A stretch of 48,656 nucleotides of DNA from an uncultured Alteromonadaceae bacterium (GCA_913064725.1 CAJYAI010000016.1:1-48656); one strand, 5' to 3'. Positions 19,352 to 30,292 are shown, counted from the first letter of the stretch. Made by a program: numbers and translations. The notes: a model not told the origin generated them from the sequence alone.

Positions 19352-19861
19352 GTGACCAATTACTTTCAAGTATTTGATTTGGCTCCGCGTGTTGCGATTG
19401 ATGTGGCTGATTTGCAGGCGCGCTACGAGCAAATAATAATCCTATGTCATCCAGATAAATACGCTGGCGCTCCCGCTTTTGAACAGCGTGCCGCAGCCAA
19501 GCGAGCAGCAGACGTGAATCAAGCATATGAGGTGCTGGCTCATACTGTAGCGCGAGCTGGTCACTTATTAGCGCTTCGGGGTGTGGATATTCAGTCGCTT
19601 GAGCGACAGCCAGCGTCGCCAGATTTCTTATTTGAACAAATGACACTGCGTGAAGAAGTGCAGATGTTAAACACGCTCACCGATGCCGAGGCAGTGGCAT
19701 TGAGCGAGCGTATTACGACAGCCTACGATGACGCAAAAAATAAATTTGCCTACTACTTCGACGCGGACGATCTTGCTGCTGCCTCAAGTGCATGGGTAGA
19801 ACTGCACTACCAACATAAACTGACGGATGAGCTATCTAGGGCTAAGAGACAGGTGAGTTAG
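19352..19861 (+). CDS. hscB: Fe-S cluster co-chaperone HscB
   Basis: J-domain co-chaperone that brings IscU to HscA and stimulates its ATPase. 169 residues: a J domain at 1-75 with the HPD motif at residues 33-35 (LCHPDKYAGA), then the helical IscU-binding domain. The start is GTG, with GGTGGGG a few bases upstream; no ATG start gives the family N-terminus NYFQVFDL. It ends five bases before the hscA start. Confidence 0.95.
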   Translation: MTNYFQVFDLAPRVAIDVADLQARYEQIIILCHPDKYAGAPAFEQRAAAKRAADVNQAYEVLAHTVARAGHLLALRGVDIQSLERQPASPDFLFEQMTLREEVQMLNTLTDAEAVALSERITTAYDDAKNKFAYYFDADDLAAASSAWVELHYQHKLTDELSRAKRQVS

Positions 19862-19866
19862 AACCC

Positions 19867-21723
19867 GTGTTACTTCAAATTTCAGAGCCTAACGGCCCCA
19901 ACGAGAACTCTCGAGCGCGCAAGCTCGGGCTCGGCATCGACTTGGGTACGACTAATAGTTTAGTTGCTATAAAAATGTCCGACGTGGCTCATGTACTGAC
20001 TGACAAGGAAGGACAGGCGTTACTGCCATCAGTTGTTAACTTTGGCGCTGAGGTGACTGTCGGACACGCAGCACTTGAGTTGGCGGTAGTGGATCCCGAG
20101 AACACCATCGTGTCAGCAAAGCGCCTGATGGGGCGCTCGCGCGATGACCTTAACAAAAATCAGCAACGTGGTCTTATCGACGCTGACCGACTTGCATTTG
20201 CCACCCGGCAGGGTCACAAGACTCCCGTGGAGGTATCGAGTGAGATTCTAAACGTACTTGCTGTTCGTGCGAGAACTCTGCTTGAGGCTGAAGAGGATGG
20301 CGTGGTGCTAACGGTCCCCGCCTATTTTGACGATCGTCAGCGTCAAGCAACCAGGCAGGCCGCCGAGCTTGCGGGATTGAATGTTCTTCGTCTACTCAAT
20401 GAGCCAACGGCCGCAGCCGTCGCTTATGGACTTGACGAACATATCGAAGAATCTGACGTGATTGCCGTCTATGACCTGGGCGGTGGCACTTTCGACATTT
20501 CTATTTTGCGTATGGAGCGTGGGTTGCTCAGAGTTCTGGCAACGGGCGGTGATAGCGCGCTAGGTGGCGATGATTTCGATGAGATGCTGGTCGATTGGAT
20601 GTGCGAACGTTGGGGGCTCAGTGTACTCACTTCGGTGCAGCGCCGCCGCCTTACATCGCTGGCCCGTAGTGTTAAAGAGCGACTGAGCGAGACTGATGGC
20701 GTTGCCATACCGGGTCCAGCTGAGCTTGTTGGTCTGCCTGACCTGTCGTTGACGCGAAAGCAGTTTCACGAAATCAGCGCTGGTCTGGTTGCGCGCACTT
20801 TAGACGCGTGTAAGCGAGCGATGGAGGACGCGGGCGTATCGCAGGTAGCCCACGCGGTGTTAGTTGGGGGCTCAACTCGGATGCCGGTCATTCGTGACGC
20901 GGTGGCGGCTTATTTCGGCATAGAGCCGTTGTGCTCGATTAACCCGGACGAGGTAGTTGCATTAGGGGCGGCATTGCAAGCCGATGTATTGGTAGGCAAC
21001 GGCAATGGCGAAGAAGCCTTGCTGCTAGATGTTATTCCGCTGTCGCTGGGTCTTGAGACGTATGGTGGTCTCATAGAGAAAATCATCCCGCGTAACTCGG
21101 TGTTACCACTGGCAAAGGCGCAGGAGTTTACAACAGCCAAGGATGGCCAAACGGGGCTCGTTATTCATGTGCTACAAGGTGAGCGTGAGCGCGTTGAAGA
21201 CTGCCGATCTCTCGCACGCTTTGAGTTGACGGGCATACCCCCTATGGTCGCTGGTGCAGCCCGAATTTTGGTGACCTTTAAGGTTGATGCTGATGGGTTG
21301 CTGGAGGTCTCAGCTCGCGAGGAGACTACGGGCACTGAAGCTGTCCTAGTGGTCAAGCCCTCATTCGGGTTGAGCGATACTGAGGTGGCATCGATGTTGC
21401 GATCCAGTCAGGAAAATGCTGCCGAAGACATGCAAGCTAGACAATTGCGAGAGGCGAGGGTTGAAGCTGAGGCATTGCTTCACAGTTTGGCGGGTGCGCT
21501 CGCTGCAGATGGCGACTTGCTCGGTGTCGCTGAGCGTGGCGCGTTGGAAGATCTGGCTGCTGAGCTGCTCGCCGTATTGGACGCGGTTGATATCGAATCC
21601 ATAAGATCGAAGACAGACCAACTCGGCGAGGCCTCGTTGGCCTTTGCCGAGCGCAGAATGGATCGAAGTATACAGAGTGCTTTGAGCGGCGTCGCCGTGT
21701 CTCAGCTTGAGTCATTGGAGTAG
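19867..21723 (+). CDS. hscA: Fe-S cluster assembly chaperone HscA (Hsp70 family)
   Basis: Specialised Hsp70 that binds the LPPVK motif of IscU and drives cluster release. 618 residues, close to the E. coli length. The nucleotide-binding domain has GIDLGTTNSLVA near residue 24, AVYDLGGGTFDISI and VLVGGSTRMP; the substrate domain begins around DVIPLSLGLETYGGLIEKIIPRN. The start is GTG, giving MLLQISEP, nearly the E. coli N-terminus. No DnaK-type C-terminal acidic tail, as expected for HscA. Confidence 0.97.
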   Translation: MLLQISEPNGPNENSRARKLGLGIDLGTTNSLVAIKMSDVAHVLTDKEGQALLPSVVNFGAEVTVGHAALELAVVDPENTIVSAKRLMGRSRDDLNKNQQRGLIDADRLAFATRQGHKTPVEVSSEILNVLAVRARTLLEAEEDGVVLTVPAYFDDRQRQATRQAAELAGLNVLRLLNEPTAAAVAYGLDEHIEESDVIAVYDLGGGTFDISILRMERGLLRVLATGGDSALGGDDFDEMLVDWMCERWGLSVLTSVQRRRLTSLARSVKERLSETDGVAIPGPAELVGLPDLSLTRKQFHEISAGLVARTLDACKRAMEDAGVSQVAHAVLVGGSTRMPVIRDAVAAYFGIEPLCSINPDEVVALGAALQADVLVGNGNGEEALLLDVIPLSLGLETYGGLIEKIIPRNSVLPLAKAQEFTTAKDGQTGLVIHVLQGERERVEDCRSLARFELTGIPPMVAGAARILVTFKVDADGLLEVSAREETTGTEAVLVVKPSFGLSDTEVASMLRSSQENAAEDMQARQLREARVEAEALLHSLAGALAADGDLLGVAERGALEDLAAELLAVLDAVDIESIRSKTDQLGEASLAFAERRMDRSIQSALSGVAVSQLESLE

Positions 21724-21733
21724 GGAATATCGC

Positions 21734-22072
21734 ATGCCACAAATTATCGTTTTACCGCACTATGAGATCTGCCCTGATGGAGCAGTGGTAGAGGCCGACA
21801 GCGGTCAAAGTGTCTGTAACGTCTTACTTCAACATGATATCGATATCGAACATGCCTGTGAGATGTCCTGTGCCTGTACAACATGCCATGTCATCGTGCG
21901 AGAGGGATTCGAGTCTATGCCTGAGGCCGATGAGCTCGAAGAGGACTATCTCGATAAAGCCTGGGGTCTCGAGCCCGAGTCGCGTTTGTCCTGTCAGGCT
22001 ATCGTGGGAGACGAACCTCTGGTGGTTGAGATACCGAAGTACACGATAAATCACGCCTCAGAGAAGCATTAA
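21734..22072 (+). CDS. fdx: ISC system 2Fe-2S ferredoxin
   Basis: Adrenodoxin-type ferredoxin that supplies electrons for cluster assembly. 112 residues; the ligands Cys42, Cys48, Cys51 and Cys87 match E. coli Fdx positions, with Cys46 also conserved. ATG at 21734 gives the family N-terminus MPQIIVLPH. It is the last isc gene. No iscX follows; the next 119 bases hold the ndk promoter. Confidence 0.96.
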   Translation: MPQIIVLPHYEICPDGAVVEADSGQSVCNVLLQHDIDIEHACEMSCACTTCHVIVREGFESMPEADELEEDYLDKAWGLEPESRLSCQAIVGDEPLVVEIPKYTINHASEKH

Positions 22073-22092
22073 AAAAGTACACATTTGTCGTC

Positions 22093-22121
22093 ATGACAGG
22101 CTGAGATAAAGAACTTATACT
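22093..22121 (+). promoter_or_regulatory. sigma-70 promoter of ndk-rlmN-pilW
   Basis: -35 ATGACA (22093-22098), exactly 17 bases, then -10 TATACT (22116-22121), each one base from consensus. The predicted start is near 22128, about 64 bases before the ndk ATG. It separates the isc operon from the next unit. Confidence 0.65.
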
Positions 22122-22191
22122 CCGCCCGCGTTGCACTGCAGCTGTGCTGAACTGCGGTGAGGTACTTTTCTTTTATCTTCAGGAGGCATTC

Positions 22192-22617
22192 ATGCCGGTT
22201 GAACAAACCCTTTCGATTATCAAGCCCGATGCAGTTGCGAAAAATGTAACTGGGCAAATTAACACACGCTTTGAAGCGGCAGGACTGCAGATAGTTGCCC
22301 AAAAAATGATGCGTTTGTCAGACGCATTAGCCGGCGGCTTTTATGCCGAGCATAAAGAGCGTCCTTTCTACCCTGATCTGGTTAACTTTATGACCTCTGG
22401 TCCGGTTGTAGTTCAGGTATTAGAGGGCGAGGGTGCGATCTTGAAGAATCGTGAGCTGATGGGTGCGACCAACCCGGCTGAGGCTGATGCAGGCACCATC
22501 CGAGCTGATTTTGCGCAGTCAATCGATGCTAATGCGGTACACGGTTCTGACTCACCGACGTCGGCTGCACGCGAGATTGCTTATTTCTTCGCAGCCAGCG
22601 AACTCTGCAGTCGATAA
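22192..22617 (+). CDS. ndk: nucleoside diphosphate kinase
   Basis: Transfers the terminal phosphate of ATP to other NDPs through a phosphohistidine. 141 residues. The catalytic histidine is His117 in NAVHGSDS, and the N-terminus [12 protein letters not shown] is typical. A full AGGAGG Shine-Dalgarno precedes the ATG at 22192; the frame extends upstream into the leader but without family resemblance. Confidence 0.97.
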   Translation: MPVEQTLSIIKPDAVAKNVTGQINTRFEAAGLQIVAQKMMRLSDALAGGFYAEHKERPFYPDLVNFMTSGPVVVQVLEGEGAILKNRELMGATNPAEADAGTIRADFAQSIDANAVHGSDSPTSAAREIAYFFAASELCSR

Positions 22618-22630
22618 GTCCCAATACGCT

Positions 22631-23779
22631 ATGCCGGACGCGCTCATCGCCACCACAGCTCCGGCCAGCAAGGTCAATCTGCTGGGTATGACTCGCAGTC
22701 AGCTCGAGGCATTTTTTGCCGATATAGGCGAGAAAGCGTTTCGGGCGCAGCAGGTGATGAAATGGGTTCATCACCATGGTGTCCTAGATTTTCAAGAGAT
22801 GACCAACCTTGGAAAGGCCCTGCGTGATCGATTGAGCGAGTTAGCTGAGGTGGTGCCACCCAGCATTGAGAGTCAACAGGACTCTGCTGACGGCACCCGC
22901 AAGTGGGCCATAACCGTGGCAGGCGGAGCACTGGTCGAGGCCGTTCTCATTCCCGAAGGCGAGCGCGCAACGCTGTGCGTGTCATCGCAAGTAGGCTGTA
23001 GCTTAGATTGCAAGTTCTGCTCAACGGGTAAGCAGGGTTTCCAAAGAGATTTGACCGCTGCCGAGATCATCGGCCAAGTTTGGCTGGCCATCGATTCGTA
23101 CGATGGATGGCAATCTGGGAAGGGTCGTGTGGTCACTAATGTCGTTATGATGGGCATGGGTGAGCCCCTCTTGAATTTTGACAACGTGGTCTCCGCAATG
23201 ACCCTAATGTGCGACGATCTGGCCTACGGTTTATCCAAGCGAAAAGTAACGCTATCGACATCGGGCGTCATTCCCGCACTTGATAAGCTGGCGGAATTGT
23301 CTGACGTTAGTCTTGCTATCTCTCTTCACGCGCCCAACGATGCGATTCGGGATCAAATCATTCCGATAAATAAGCGGTATCCGATTGATGTCTTGTTGGC
23401 ATCCGCGCGCGCATACATAGACGCGCAGAGCGATAAAAAGAGAGTCGTGACAATCGAATACACACTGTTAGCGGGCGTTAATGACCAGGTTGAGCACGCC
23501 CATGAACTGGCGCAGTTACTAAAAAATTACCCATGCAAGATCAACCTTATACCGTTCAATGACTTCCCTAATTCGGGTTTTGAGCGACCGAGTGGCAATG
23601 CGGTATCACGTTTCTGGAAGGTATTGATGGAGGCGGGTTTCATTGTCACCGTGAGGACGACAAGAGGTGATGACATCGATGCGGCTTGTGGTCAGTTGGT
23701 GGGAGAGGTAAACGATAAAACCAAACGATCTGCTCGATATCGTGCACAATACGAAGAAGCTGACACCATAGAGGGGTAG
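22631..23779 (+). CDS. rlmN: dual-specificity 23S rRNA/tRNA adenine C2-methyltransferase
   Basis: Radical SAM enzyme that makes 2-methyladenosine at 23S rRNA A2503 and tRNA position 37. 382 residues. The cluster motif is Cys123-x3-Cys127-x2-Cys130 (CSLDCKFC), followed by [12 protein letters not shown]; the methyl-carrying cysteine is near residue 353 in AACGQL. ATG at 22631 lies 13 bases after the ndk stop; the longer open frame overlapping ndk is rejected. As a [4Fe-4S] enzyme it is a client of the neighbouring isc system. Confidence 0.95.
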   Translation: MPDALIATTAPASKVNLLGMTRSQLEAFFADIGEKAFRAQQVMKWVHHHGVLDFQEMTNLGKALRDRLSELAEVVPPSIESQQDSADGTRKWAITVAGGALVEAVLIPEGERATLCVSSQVGCSLDCKFCSTGKQGFQRDLTAAEIIGQVWLAIDSYDGWQSGKGRVVTNVVMMGMGEPLLNFDNVVSAMTLMCDDLAYGLSKRKVTLSTSGVIPALDKLAELSDVSLAISLHAPNDAIRDQIIPINKRYPIDVLLASARAYIDAQSDKKRVVTIEYTLLAGVNDQVEHAHELAQLLKNYPCKINLIPFNDFPNSGFERPSGNAVSRFWKVLMEAGFIVTVRTTRGDDIDAACGQLVGEVNDKTKRSARYRAQYEEADTIEG

Positions 23780-23787
23780 ACGTCTCG

Positions 23788-24549
23788 GTGAAAAAATATG
23801 GGTTACTGGCAGTTGTGATGCTACTGAGCTCCTGCGTAGTGGAAACCAGTGGGCCCAGACCTACACCTGTTGATCCTCAGCAGGCTCTTGAGCAGCGGGT
23901 TAGTCTCGCTCGCCAATACATTGGCTCGGGTGATTGGGAAAACGCGAAGCGCAATTTAGAGTTGGCGGCGGCGATCGACGGCGACAACGCCGATGTATTG
24001 GAGGCGTTTGCACTCGTATTTCAAAGCACCGGGGAGTTCGAGCGGGCGGAGGAGAGCTTTGACGCTGCGCTGGCCGCAGGCGGTGGATCTCGCGCCCGCA
24101 ACAATTACGCGGCGTTTCTCTACTCACAAGGTCGTTACTCAGATGCAGCTCGGGAGTTCCGCGCAGTCACTGCTGATATGTTATACAGCGGTCGACCCAG
24201 AGCGTTTACAAACCTCGGACTTGCACTGTTGCAGATAGATCAGTCCAGTGCCGCTAAATCAGCGTTTACTCGGGCATTGATGATGGACCCGAATGACAGC
24301 ACAGCACTGCTAGAGTTGACCCAGATAGCACTGACTGAGGGTGAAGTCACGGCCGCGAGTGGGTATTATAATGATTATAGAGCTGGTGTTCGCAGACAGA
24401 CCGCACGCGCACTCATCTTAGGCGTAGAGATAGCTCGTCTTAATGGTGATGCGGATATGGAGGCGAGCAATATGCTAGTGCTTCGTAATTTGTATGCTGA
24501 GACGCCAATAGTCAGGGCATGGACCGCGGCTCAACGCGAGCAGCGGTAA
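23788..24549 (+). CDS. pilW: type IV pilus biogenesis/stability lipoprotein PilW (PilF)
   Basis: Outer-membrane pilotin-like lipoprotein that helps the PilQ secretin assemble. 253 residues from a GTG start eight bases after rlmN. Signal peptide with lipobox LSSC (Cys16), then TPR repeats from about residue 30 to 180 (for example SGDWENAKRNLELAAAIDGDN and SGRPRAFTNLGLALL). The position after rlmN is the usual one for PilF/PilW. No other pilus gene is in the window. Confidence 0.88.
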   Translation: MKKYGLLAVVMLLSSCVVETSGPRPTPVDPQQALEQRVSLARQYIGSGDWENAKRNLELAAAIDGDNADVLEAFALVFQSTGEFERAEESFDAALAAGGGSRARNNYAAFLYSQGRYSDAAREFRAVTADMLYSGRPRAFTNLGLALLQIDQSSAAKSAFTRALMMDPNDSTALLELTQIALTEGEVTAASGYYNDYRAGVRRQTARALILGVEIARLNGDADMEASNMLVLRNLYAETPIVRAWTAAQREQR

Positions 24550-24579
24550 TACGATAAGAAGAAGGTAGGGGAACTCTCG

Positions 24580-25710
24580 ATGAGCCAAGCTTCACCCATA
24601 AAGCGCCGCAAAAGCCGTCAAATTATGGTTGGTAATGTGCCTGTGGGAGGCGACGCACCGATCAGCGTGCAGAGTATGACGAACACCGAAACCTGTGATG
24701 TTCAGGCGACGCTCTCACAGATCAATGCTATCGCTGATGCGGGTGCCGATATCGTCCGCGTTTCGGTGCCGAGCATGGACGCCGCTGAAGCCTTTAAACA
24801 AATACGTCAGGCGTCACCGGTTCCCCTCGTTGCCGATATTCACTTCGACCACAAAATTGCGCTAAAGGTTGCACAGTATGGCGTAGACTGTCTGCGGATT
24901 AACCCTGGCAATATTGGCAAAGAGCAAAAGGTTCGCGAGGTTATTGCCGCCTGCAAAGACAAAGGTATCCCGATTCGTATTGGTGTAAACGCCGGCTCCC
25001 TCGGGAAAGAGTTGATGCGGAAATATCCTGAACCCACCGCGGAGGCGCTGATTGAGTCAGCGCTCAATAATGTTGATATTCTGGACCGACATAATTTTCC
25101 AGACTTCAAAGTCAGTGTAAAAGCGTCTGAGGTCTTCATGGCAGTCGCAGCATACCGAGGCTTGGCCACGCAGATTGAGCAACCTCTCCATCTGGGTATC
25201 ACGGAAGCGGGCGCGCTTCGGGGCGGCACAGTCAAGTCATCTGTTGGTTTAGGTATGCTTCTCATGGAGGGTATCGGTGATACGCTGCGTGTTTCGCTCG
25301 CGGCAGATCCGGTGGAGGAAGTAAAGGTCGGCTTCGAAATCCTAAAGAGTCTCAAATTACGCACAAATGGTATTAACTTTATCGCATGTCCCAGCTGTTC
25401 CCGCCAAAACTTCGATGTAATCGGTACAATGAACGAGCTGGAGCGCCGTCTCGAAGATATCCGCACGCCGATGGATGTGGCGGTGATCGGTTGTATCGTA
25501 AACGGACCGGGCGAGGCGAAAGAAGCGGATGTTGGTTTGACGGGCGCCACACCTAATAATTTGATTTATCTCGATGGTGAGCCCGATCACAAAATCAGTA
25601 ATACCGGTTTTGTCGATCATCTTGAGTCTGTCATCCGACAGCGTGCTGATCGGTTGGAAGCTCAGCGTGCTCGCGAAGAAGCTGAGATTATTTCCAGCAG
25701 CAGTCACTAG
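24580..25710 (+). CDS. ispG: 4-hydroxy-3-methylbut-2-en-1-yl diphosphate synthase
   Basis: Penultimate step of the MEP isoprenoid pathway, converting MEcPP to HMBPP with a [4Fe-4S] cluster. 376 residues. The cluster ligands Cys270, Cys273, Cys305 and Glu312 ([20 protein letters not shown]) are at the same numbers as in the E. coli enzyme. The N-terminal TIM barrel has [15 protein letters not shown] lies before the ATG. In Pseudomonas a rodZ-like gene sits between pilF and ispG; here the gap is only 30 bases. Confidence 0.97.
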   Translation: MSQASPIKRRKSRQIMVGNVPVGGDAPISVQSMTNTETCDVQATLSQINAIADAGADIVRVSVPSMDAAEAFKQIRQASPVPLVADIHFDHKIALKVAQYGVDCLRINPGNIGKEQKVREVIAACKDKGIPIRIGVNAGSLGKELMRKYPEPTAEALIESALNNVDILDRHNFPDFKVSVKASEVFMAVAAYRGLATQIEQPLHLGITEAGALRGGTVKSSVGLGMLLMEGIGDTLRVSLAADPVEEVKVGFEILKSLKLRTNGINFIACPSCSRQNFDVIGTMNELERRLEDIRTPMDVAVIGCIVNGPGEAKEADVGLTGATPNNLIYLDGEPDHKISNTGFVDHLESVIRQRADRLEAQRAREEAEIISSSSH

Positions 25711-25722
25711 GATAGGTAATCA

Positions 25723-27003
25723 ATGAGTCAGTACCGCGCTATTCGGGGAATGGTTGATGTTCTCCCCGGTGAGACATCTCTGTGGCAAATGTTGGAACAG
25801 ACGGCACGTGATGTGCTTTTTGCACACGGCTACTCCGAGATTCGTACGCCTTTGCTCGAGAGCACTGATTTATTTGCGCGTACGATTGGTGAGGTGACAG
25901 ATATCGTCGAGAAGGAGATGTACTCGTTTCCTGATCGAAATGACGATAGTTTGTCGCTCAGGCCTGAAGGCACGGCTGGGACGGTTCGCGCCGCGGTGCA
26001 GCACAACCTCATTCAATCTCCGCAGCGCGTCTGGTACATGGGACCGATGTTTCGCTATGAGCGCCCACAGAAGGGCCGACAGCGCCAGTTCCACCAACTG
26101 GGTGTAGAGGCATTTGGTATGCCAGGCGCTGACCAGGATGCAGAGCTTTTGTTGATGTGTCGACAATGGTGGAAGCGGCTCGGTATAGACGATGTGCTTA
26201 CCCTGGAACTTAACACTATCGGCAACAACGAGGGTCGTGAGCGTTATAAAATCGCTTTAACGGGTTATTTGAGTGATAATTTTGATGCGCTAGACGAGGA
26301 CAGTCAGCGTCGACTCGCGACAAACCCGCTGCGAATTTTGGATAGTAAGATTGCATCAACACAAGCGGTCCTGACGAGTGCACCTGAGATGGCGACTTTT
26401 CTCGACGATGATGCTCGAGCTCATCATGACCGCTTGTGTGAATTGCTCGATATCGCAGGGCTACCGTTCATATCGAATCCCCGTCTGGTCCGAGGGCTGG
26501 ATTACTATAACAAAACGGTATTCGAATGGACGACGGACCGACTGGGTGCGCAAGCTACCGTGTGCGGTGGTGGTCGCTATGACGGCATGGTTGCGCAATT
26601 TGGCGGTAAATCAACGCCGGCGTCAGGCTTTGCAGCTGGACTAGAGCGTCTGGTATTACTCCTGCAGACACTCGAGATGGATGCAAATACATCGCCTGAT
26701 CTTTATATTGTCAGCGCGGATGACGATGCCTTCGCCCAAGCGCTGTGTGAGGCAGATAGAATACGCGCGGCATTTCCTGGACTGGGTGTTGTCCAGCACT
26801 TGGGCGGTGGCAGCTTTAAGAGCCAGTTCAAACGCGCCGATAAAAGTGGCGCGGCTTGGGCCATGGTATTTGCAGCGGAGGAACTGGCTGAAGGCAAAGT
26901 GACTTTAAAGCCGCTTCGATCCGATGAACAACAGATGACCCTCTCTCGAGAGGATCTGAACACTTTTTTACACCAGTTAGAAACACTGGCTTTTGAGAAT
27001 TGA
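25723..27003 (+). CDS. hisS: histidine--tRNA ligase
   Basis: Class II synthetase that charges tRNA-His. 426 residues. Motif 2 includes FRYERPQKGRQRQFHQLGVEAFG, the histidine-specific loop has LVRGLDYYNKTVFEW, and motif 3 lies in ASGFAAGLERLVLLL. The C-terminal anticodon-binding domain is complete. It starts 12 bases after ispG. Confidence 0.97.
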   Translation: MSQYRAIRGMVDVLPGETSLWQMLEQTARDVLFAHGYSEIRTPLLESTDLFARTIGEVTDIVEKEMYSFPDRNDDSLSLRPEGTAGTVRAAVQHNLIQSPQRVWYMGPMFRYERPQKGRQRQFHQLGVEAFGMPGADQDAELLLMCRQWWKRLGIDDVLTLELNTIGNNEGRERYKIALTGYLSDNFDALDEDSQRRLATNPLRILDSKIASTQAVLTSAPEMATFLDDDARAHHDRLCELLDIAGLPFISNPRLVRGLDYYNKTVFEWTTDRLGAQATVCGGGRYDGMVAQFGGKSTPASGFAAGLERLVLLLQTLEMDANTSPDLYIVSADDDAFAQALCEADRIRAAFPGLGVVQHLGGGSFKSQFKRADKSGAAWAMVFAAEELAEGKVTLKPLRSDEQQMTLSREDLNTFLHQLETLAFEN

Positions 27004-27013
27004 GGAGTAGACG

Positions 27014-27694
27014 GTGGCTGATCATCTTCAGGAAGAAGAGCAGTTAGAGGCAATTCAACAGTGGTGGCGAGAGAACCGTGTTTCTGTTGTTGCGGCTGTG
27101 GTATTGACCCTTGGTGGGTCATTTGGATGGTCTGAGTATCAGGATTATTCCCAAGAGCAAGCGGTCCTGGCGGCTGATACTTATGATGAGTTGCTACAGA
27201 AGAGGGAAGCGGGTGAGCCCGCAGATGAGTTGGCGCTTATTAGTGAGAGCCTTCGGGGTAGTCATAGCGATAGTGTTTTCGTTGACTTTGCGTCTTTACA
27301 GGTAGCGGCTACAGCGGTGGGCAACGGAGATTTAGAGCTGGCAAAGCGTGAGCTTGAGTCGGTCGTCTCCCGTGTGGATCTTGACTCGACCCTTGGACAA
27401 CTGGCGCAATTGCGTCTGGCTCGAGTCTTAGCAGCGTCGGGAGATGAGGCTAGTGCGATAGCTATTTTGGCATCAGGCAGCGATGCTTTCCCTGCAAGTT
27501 ATGCGCAAGCACTCGGTGATATACATCTGGCGGCAGGGCGAGAGGCTGAGGCCTTAGAGGCCTACCAGACGGCGCAAACCGAATCTTTAGCGCTCGGTGG
27601 TCAGTTGGGTCTGATTGACCTGAAAGTCAGTGGATTATCGCTCCGAGTTAGCGACGATTCAGCAGCGGTGAGCTCGGCTGAGGAAGCGCAGTAA
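27014..27694 (+). CDS. yfgM: YfgM family ancillary SecYEG translocon subunit
   Basis: Bitopic inner-membrane protein with periplasmic TPRs; in E. coli it associates with SecYEG and PpiD. 226 residues from a GTG start ten bases after hisS. A short cytoplasmic segment (EEEQLEAIQQWWREN) is followed by one helix (about 22-42) and TPR-like repeats. It overlaps bamB by one base. The order hisS-yfgM-bamB-der is conserved in gammaproteobacteria. Confidence 0.9.
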   Translation: MADHLQEEEQLEAIQQWWRENRVSVVAAVVLTLGGSFGWSEYQDYSQEQAVLAADTYDELLQKREAGEPADELALISESLRGSHSDSVFVDFASLQVAATAVGNGDLELAKRELESVVSRVDLDSTLGQLAQLRLARVLAASGDEASAIAILASGSDAFPASYAQALGDIHLAAGREAEALEAYQTAQTESLALGGQLGLIDLKVSGLSLRVSDDSAAVSSAEEAQ

Positions 27695-28866
27695 TGAACT
27701 TACGACAACTACTGTTTATTAGCGTGTTGAGCCTGCCGATGGGCGGTTGCAGTACAGTACAGGACTGGTTTGCGTCTGATGATGAGGACCTGACTGCGCC
27801 AGTGGAGCTCGAGCGCATCGATGCCAAAGTGGCTATAAAAAAGCAGTGGTCGACGAAGATTGGCGACGGTCAGGGCGATGGCTTTTACAAGATCACACCG
27901 ATCTTGGTGGACGGCATTGCCTACGTTGCCTCAAGTGATGGTGTGGTTGCGGCCGTGCGTGTCTCTGACGGTGACCGGGTGTGGTTGGTTAAGCTTGAGC
28001 GGCCATTGTCCGGCGGTGTGAGTTTTCATAACGGCAGTTTGTATGTCGGTGGCGCCGATGGATCTGTGCTAGAGCTGTCGGCGGCAGATGGTCGGATTTT
28101 GTGGCAGGCGACGGTATCGGGGGAGGTATTGGCGCCGCCTGCGGTATCTGACGATTGGGTTGTCGTACAGACCTACGATGGCAAACTTTTGGGTTTTAAA
28201 ACAGGTGCTGATAGCCCGACCTGGACGGTCACCAGCGATGTGCCTGTGCTGACTTTGCGGGGAACTTCTGTACCCCTATTGCTGGGCAATAATGCTATTG
28301 CGGCGTTTGCCGACGGCAAAGTGGTCGCGATCGATGTCAACTCGGGGAATGTGTCGTGGGAGTCTCGGATAGGTGTTCCCCAGGGGGGCTCCGAGATCGA
28401 TCGCATCGTTGATATTGACGGTACGATGACCCAACAAGGTATTGAACTATTTGTCGCGAGTTATCAGGGTCTAGTTGCGGCGATAGATACCCGCACCGGG
28501 CGAAAACTGTGGCAGCAAAATGTTTCGTCGGTAGCAGGGACTCATGTCGGTTTTGGCAATGTCTATGTTGCGGATGTCGACGGAACCCTGAGTGCCTTCC
28601 TGCGCACCGGTCAGGGTGTTCGGTGGCAGAATATTGAACTTGGCTACCGCGAGTTATCGCGACCAACGCCGATCAGTAGTTATGTAGCCACGGTGGACTT
28701 TGACGGCTACTTGCATCTTTTATCCCAAGTTGATGGACAGATTGTCGGCCGTGCCAAGGTTGCCGGTAGCGCCGCGCGTGCTGACATGATTGCCGCCAAC
28801 GGTCGACTGATTATTTTCGCGGATAATGGACAACTTCTTTCTTATGAGCTAGAGGCTCTGGATTAG
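27694..28866 (+). CDS. bamB: outer membrane protein assembly factor BamB
   Basis: Lipoprotein of the BAM complex that inserts beta-barrels in the outer membrane. 390 residues with a signal peptide and lipobox MGGC (Cys19), then an eight-bladed PQQ-like propeller seen as repeated motifs such as [28 protein letters not shown] and [12 protein letters not shown]. Overlaps yfgM by one base and ends four bases before der. Confidence 0.95.
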   Translation: MNLRQLLFISVLSLPMGGCSTVQDWFASDDEDLTAPVELERIDAKVAIKKQWSTKIGDGQGDGFYKITPILVDGIAYVASSDGVVAAVRVSDGDRVWLVKLERPLSGGVSFHNGSLYVGGADGSVLELSAADGRILWQATVSGEVLAPPAVSDDWVVVQTYDGKLLGFKTGADSPTWTVTSDVPVLTLRGTSVPLLLGNNAIAAFADGKVVAIDVNSGNVSWESRIGVPQGGSEIDRIVDIDGTMTQQGIELFVASYQGLVAAIDTRTGRKLWQQNVSSVAGTHVGFGNVYVADVDGTLSAFLRTGQGVRWQNIELGYRELSRPTPISSYVATVDFDGYLHLLSQVDGQIVGRAKVAGSAARADMIAANGRLIIFADNGQLLSYELEALD

Positions 28867-28870
28867 CCAC

Positions 28871-30292
28871 ATGCTCCCCGTTATTGCCTTGGTGGGACGC
28901 CCTAATGTAGGGAAGTCGACGCTATTTAATCAGCTCACCAAGTCGCGCGATGCGTTAGTCGCTGACTATTCAGGCCTGACACGTGATCGTAAGTATGGCG
29001 AGGGGCTCTGTGGCGAGCAGCGCTTTATGGTCATTGATACGGGCGGAATAACCGGTGAAGAGGCTGGTATTGACGCGGCAATGGCCGCGCAGTCACTTGC
29101 TGCTATTGACGAGTCTGACGTTGTTCTATTGATGGTGGATGGACGGGCCGGACTTCAAGTGGGTGATCACGCTCTGGTCCAATTGCTGCGCGCTCGAAAC
29201 AAGCCCTTCGAACTGGTGATCAATAAAATTGACGGTATCGGCGAGGATGTGGCCGCCAGTGACTTTCACAGTCTAGGTGTTAGTCGGTTGCATACGATTG
29301 CTGCGACCCATAATCGGGGTATCCGCTCAATGATTTCGGAGGTAATGGAGCCCTTCGCAGGTCTGAGCGAGCAGACAGATGAGGACGCAGGTAGTGGCAT
29401 ACGGGTTGCCATTGTAGGTCGTCCCAATGTCGGTAAGTCGACTTTGGTTAATCGTCTGCTAGGCGAGGATCGAGTCGTGGTATTTGATGAGCCCGGCACA
29501 ACGCGCGACAGCGTGTTTATAGCCTATGAGCGCCATGGACAAGCGTATACGTTAATCGATACGGCCGGCGTTAGGCGTCGAAAGAATGTAAAAGAGACGG
29601 TAGAAAAATTCTCCATCGTTAAGACACTAAAGGCGATCGATCAGGCTAACGTCGTGATTTTGCTGATGGATGCCCACGAGGGTGTTGTAGAGCAGGATCT
29701 TCACCTGCTGGGGCAATGTATAGAGGCTGGGCGGGCACTGGTCGTTGCTTTAAATAAGTGGGATGGAATGGCCGCTGACCAGCGAGAGCGGGTCAAGGTT
29801 GAGCTCGAGCGGCGACTGCTGTTCGTAGACTATGCCGATATCCACTTCATATCCGCCCTACATGGCACGGGTGTGGGCCATTTGTATGAATCAATTCACG
29901 GAGCCTATGAGTCCGCCACTCGGAAGCTTACGACACCGCGGCTAACCGCACTGCTGGAGGACATTATTTCGACGCATCCCCCTCCGATGGTCAGTGGTCG
30001 TCGCGTGAAACTTCGTTACGCCCACATGGGTGGTCACAATCCCCCGCGTATCGTGATTCACGGCAACTCTACGGACAAACTGCCCTCGAGCTATGTCCGC
30101 TATCTTGAAAATGCGTTCAGACGGGAGCTTGAACTATCGGGCACGCCGATACGTATTGAATTACGCACGGGTGACAATCCTTACGCGGGGCGCCGGAATA
30201 AATTGACTGAACGACAAGTTCAGCGGCGGAGACGATTGGTATCGCACATCAAGAAGTCTGAGAAAAAACGAAAATCGAAAAAGGGGCAGTAA
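28871..30292 (+). CDS. der: ribosome biogenesis GTPase Der (EngA)
   Basis: Tandem GTPase needed for 50S subunit maturation. 473 residues. Both G domains have GRPNVGKST (near residues 8 and 182), with NKID in the first and NKWDG in the second; a KH-like C-terminal domain follows, ending in a lysine/arginine-rich tail. It ends the ispG-der run; no terminator is evident in the next 139 bases. Confidence 0.97.
   Translation: MLPVIALVGRPNVGKSTLFNQLTKSRDALVADYSGLTRDRKYGEGLCGEQRFMVIDTGGITGEEAGIDAAMAAQSLAAIDESDVVLLMVDGRAGLQVGDHALVQLLRARNKPFELVINKIDGIGEDVAASDFHSLGVSRLHTIAATHNRGIRSMISEVMEPFAGLSEQTDEDAGSGIRVAIVGRPNVGKSTLVNRLLGEDRVVVFDEPGTTRDSVFIAYERHGQAYTLIDTAGVRRRKNVKETVEKFSIVKTLKAIDQANVVILLMDAHEGVVEQDLHLLGQCIEAGRALVVALNKWDGMAADQRERVKVELERRLLFVDYADIHFISALHGTGVGHLYESIHGAYESATRKLTTPRLTALLEDIISTHPPPMVSGRRVKLRYAHMGGHNPPRIVIHGNSTDKLPSSYVRYLENAFRRELELSGTPIRIELRTGDNPYAGRRNKLTERQVQRRRRLVSHIKKSEKKRKSKKGQ

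Noticed and set aside
24840-25550. 236-codon open frame antisense to ispG
   Set aside because: It is the mirror of a strongly conserved gene, has low-complexity serine/proline/isoleucine content and no ribosome-binding site.
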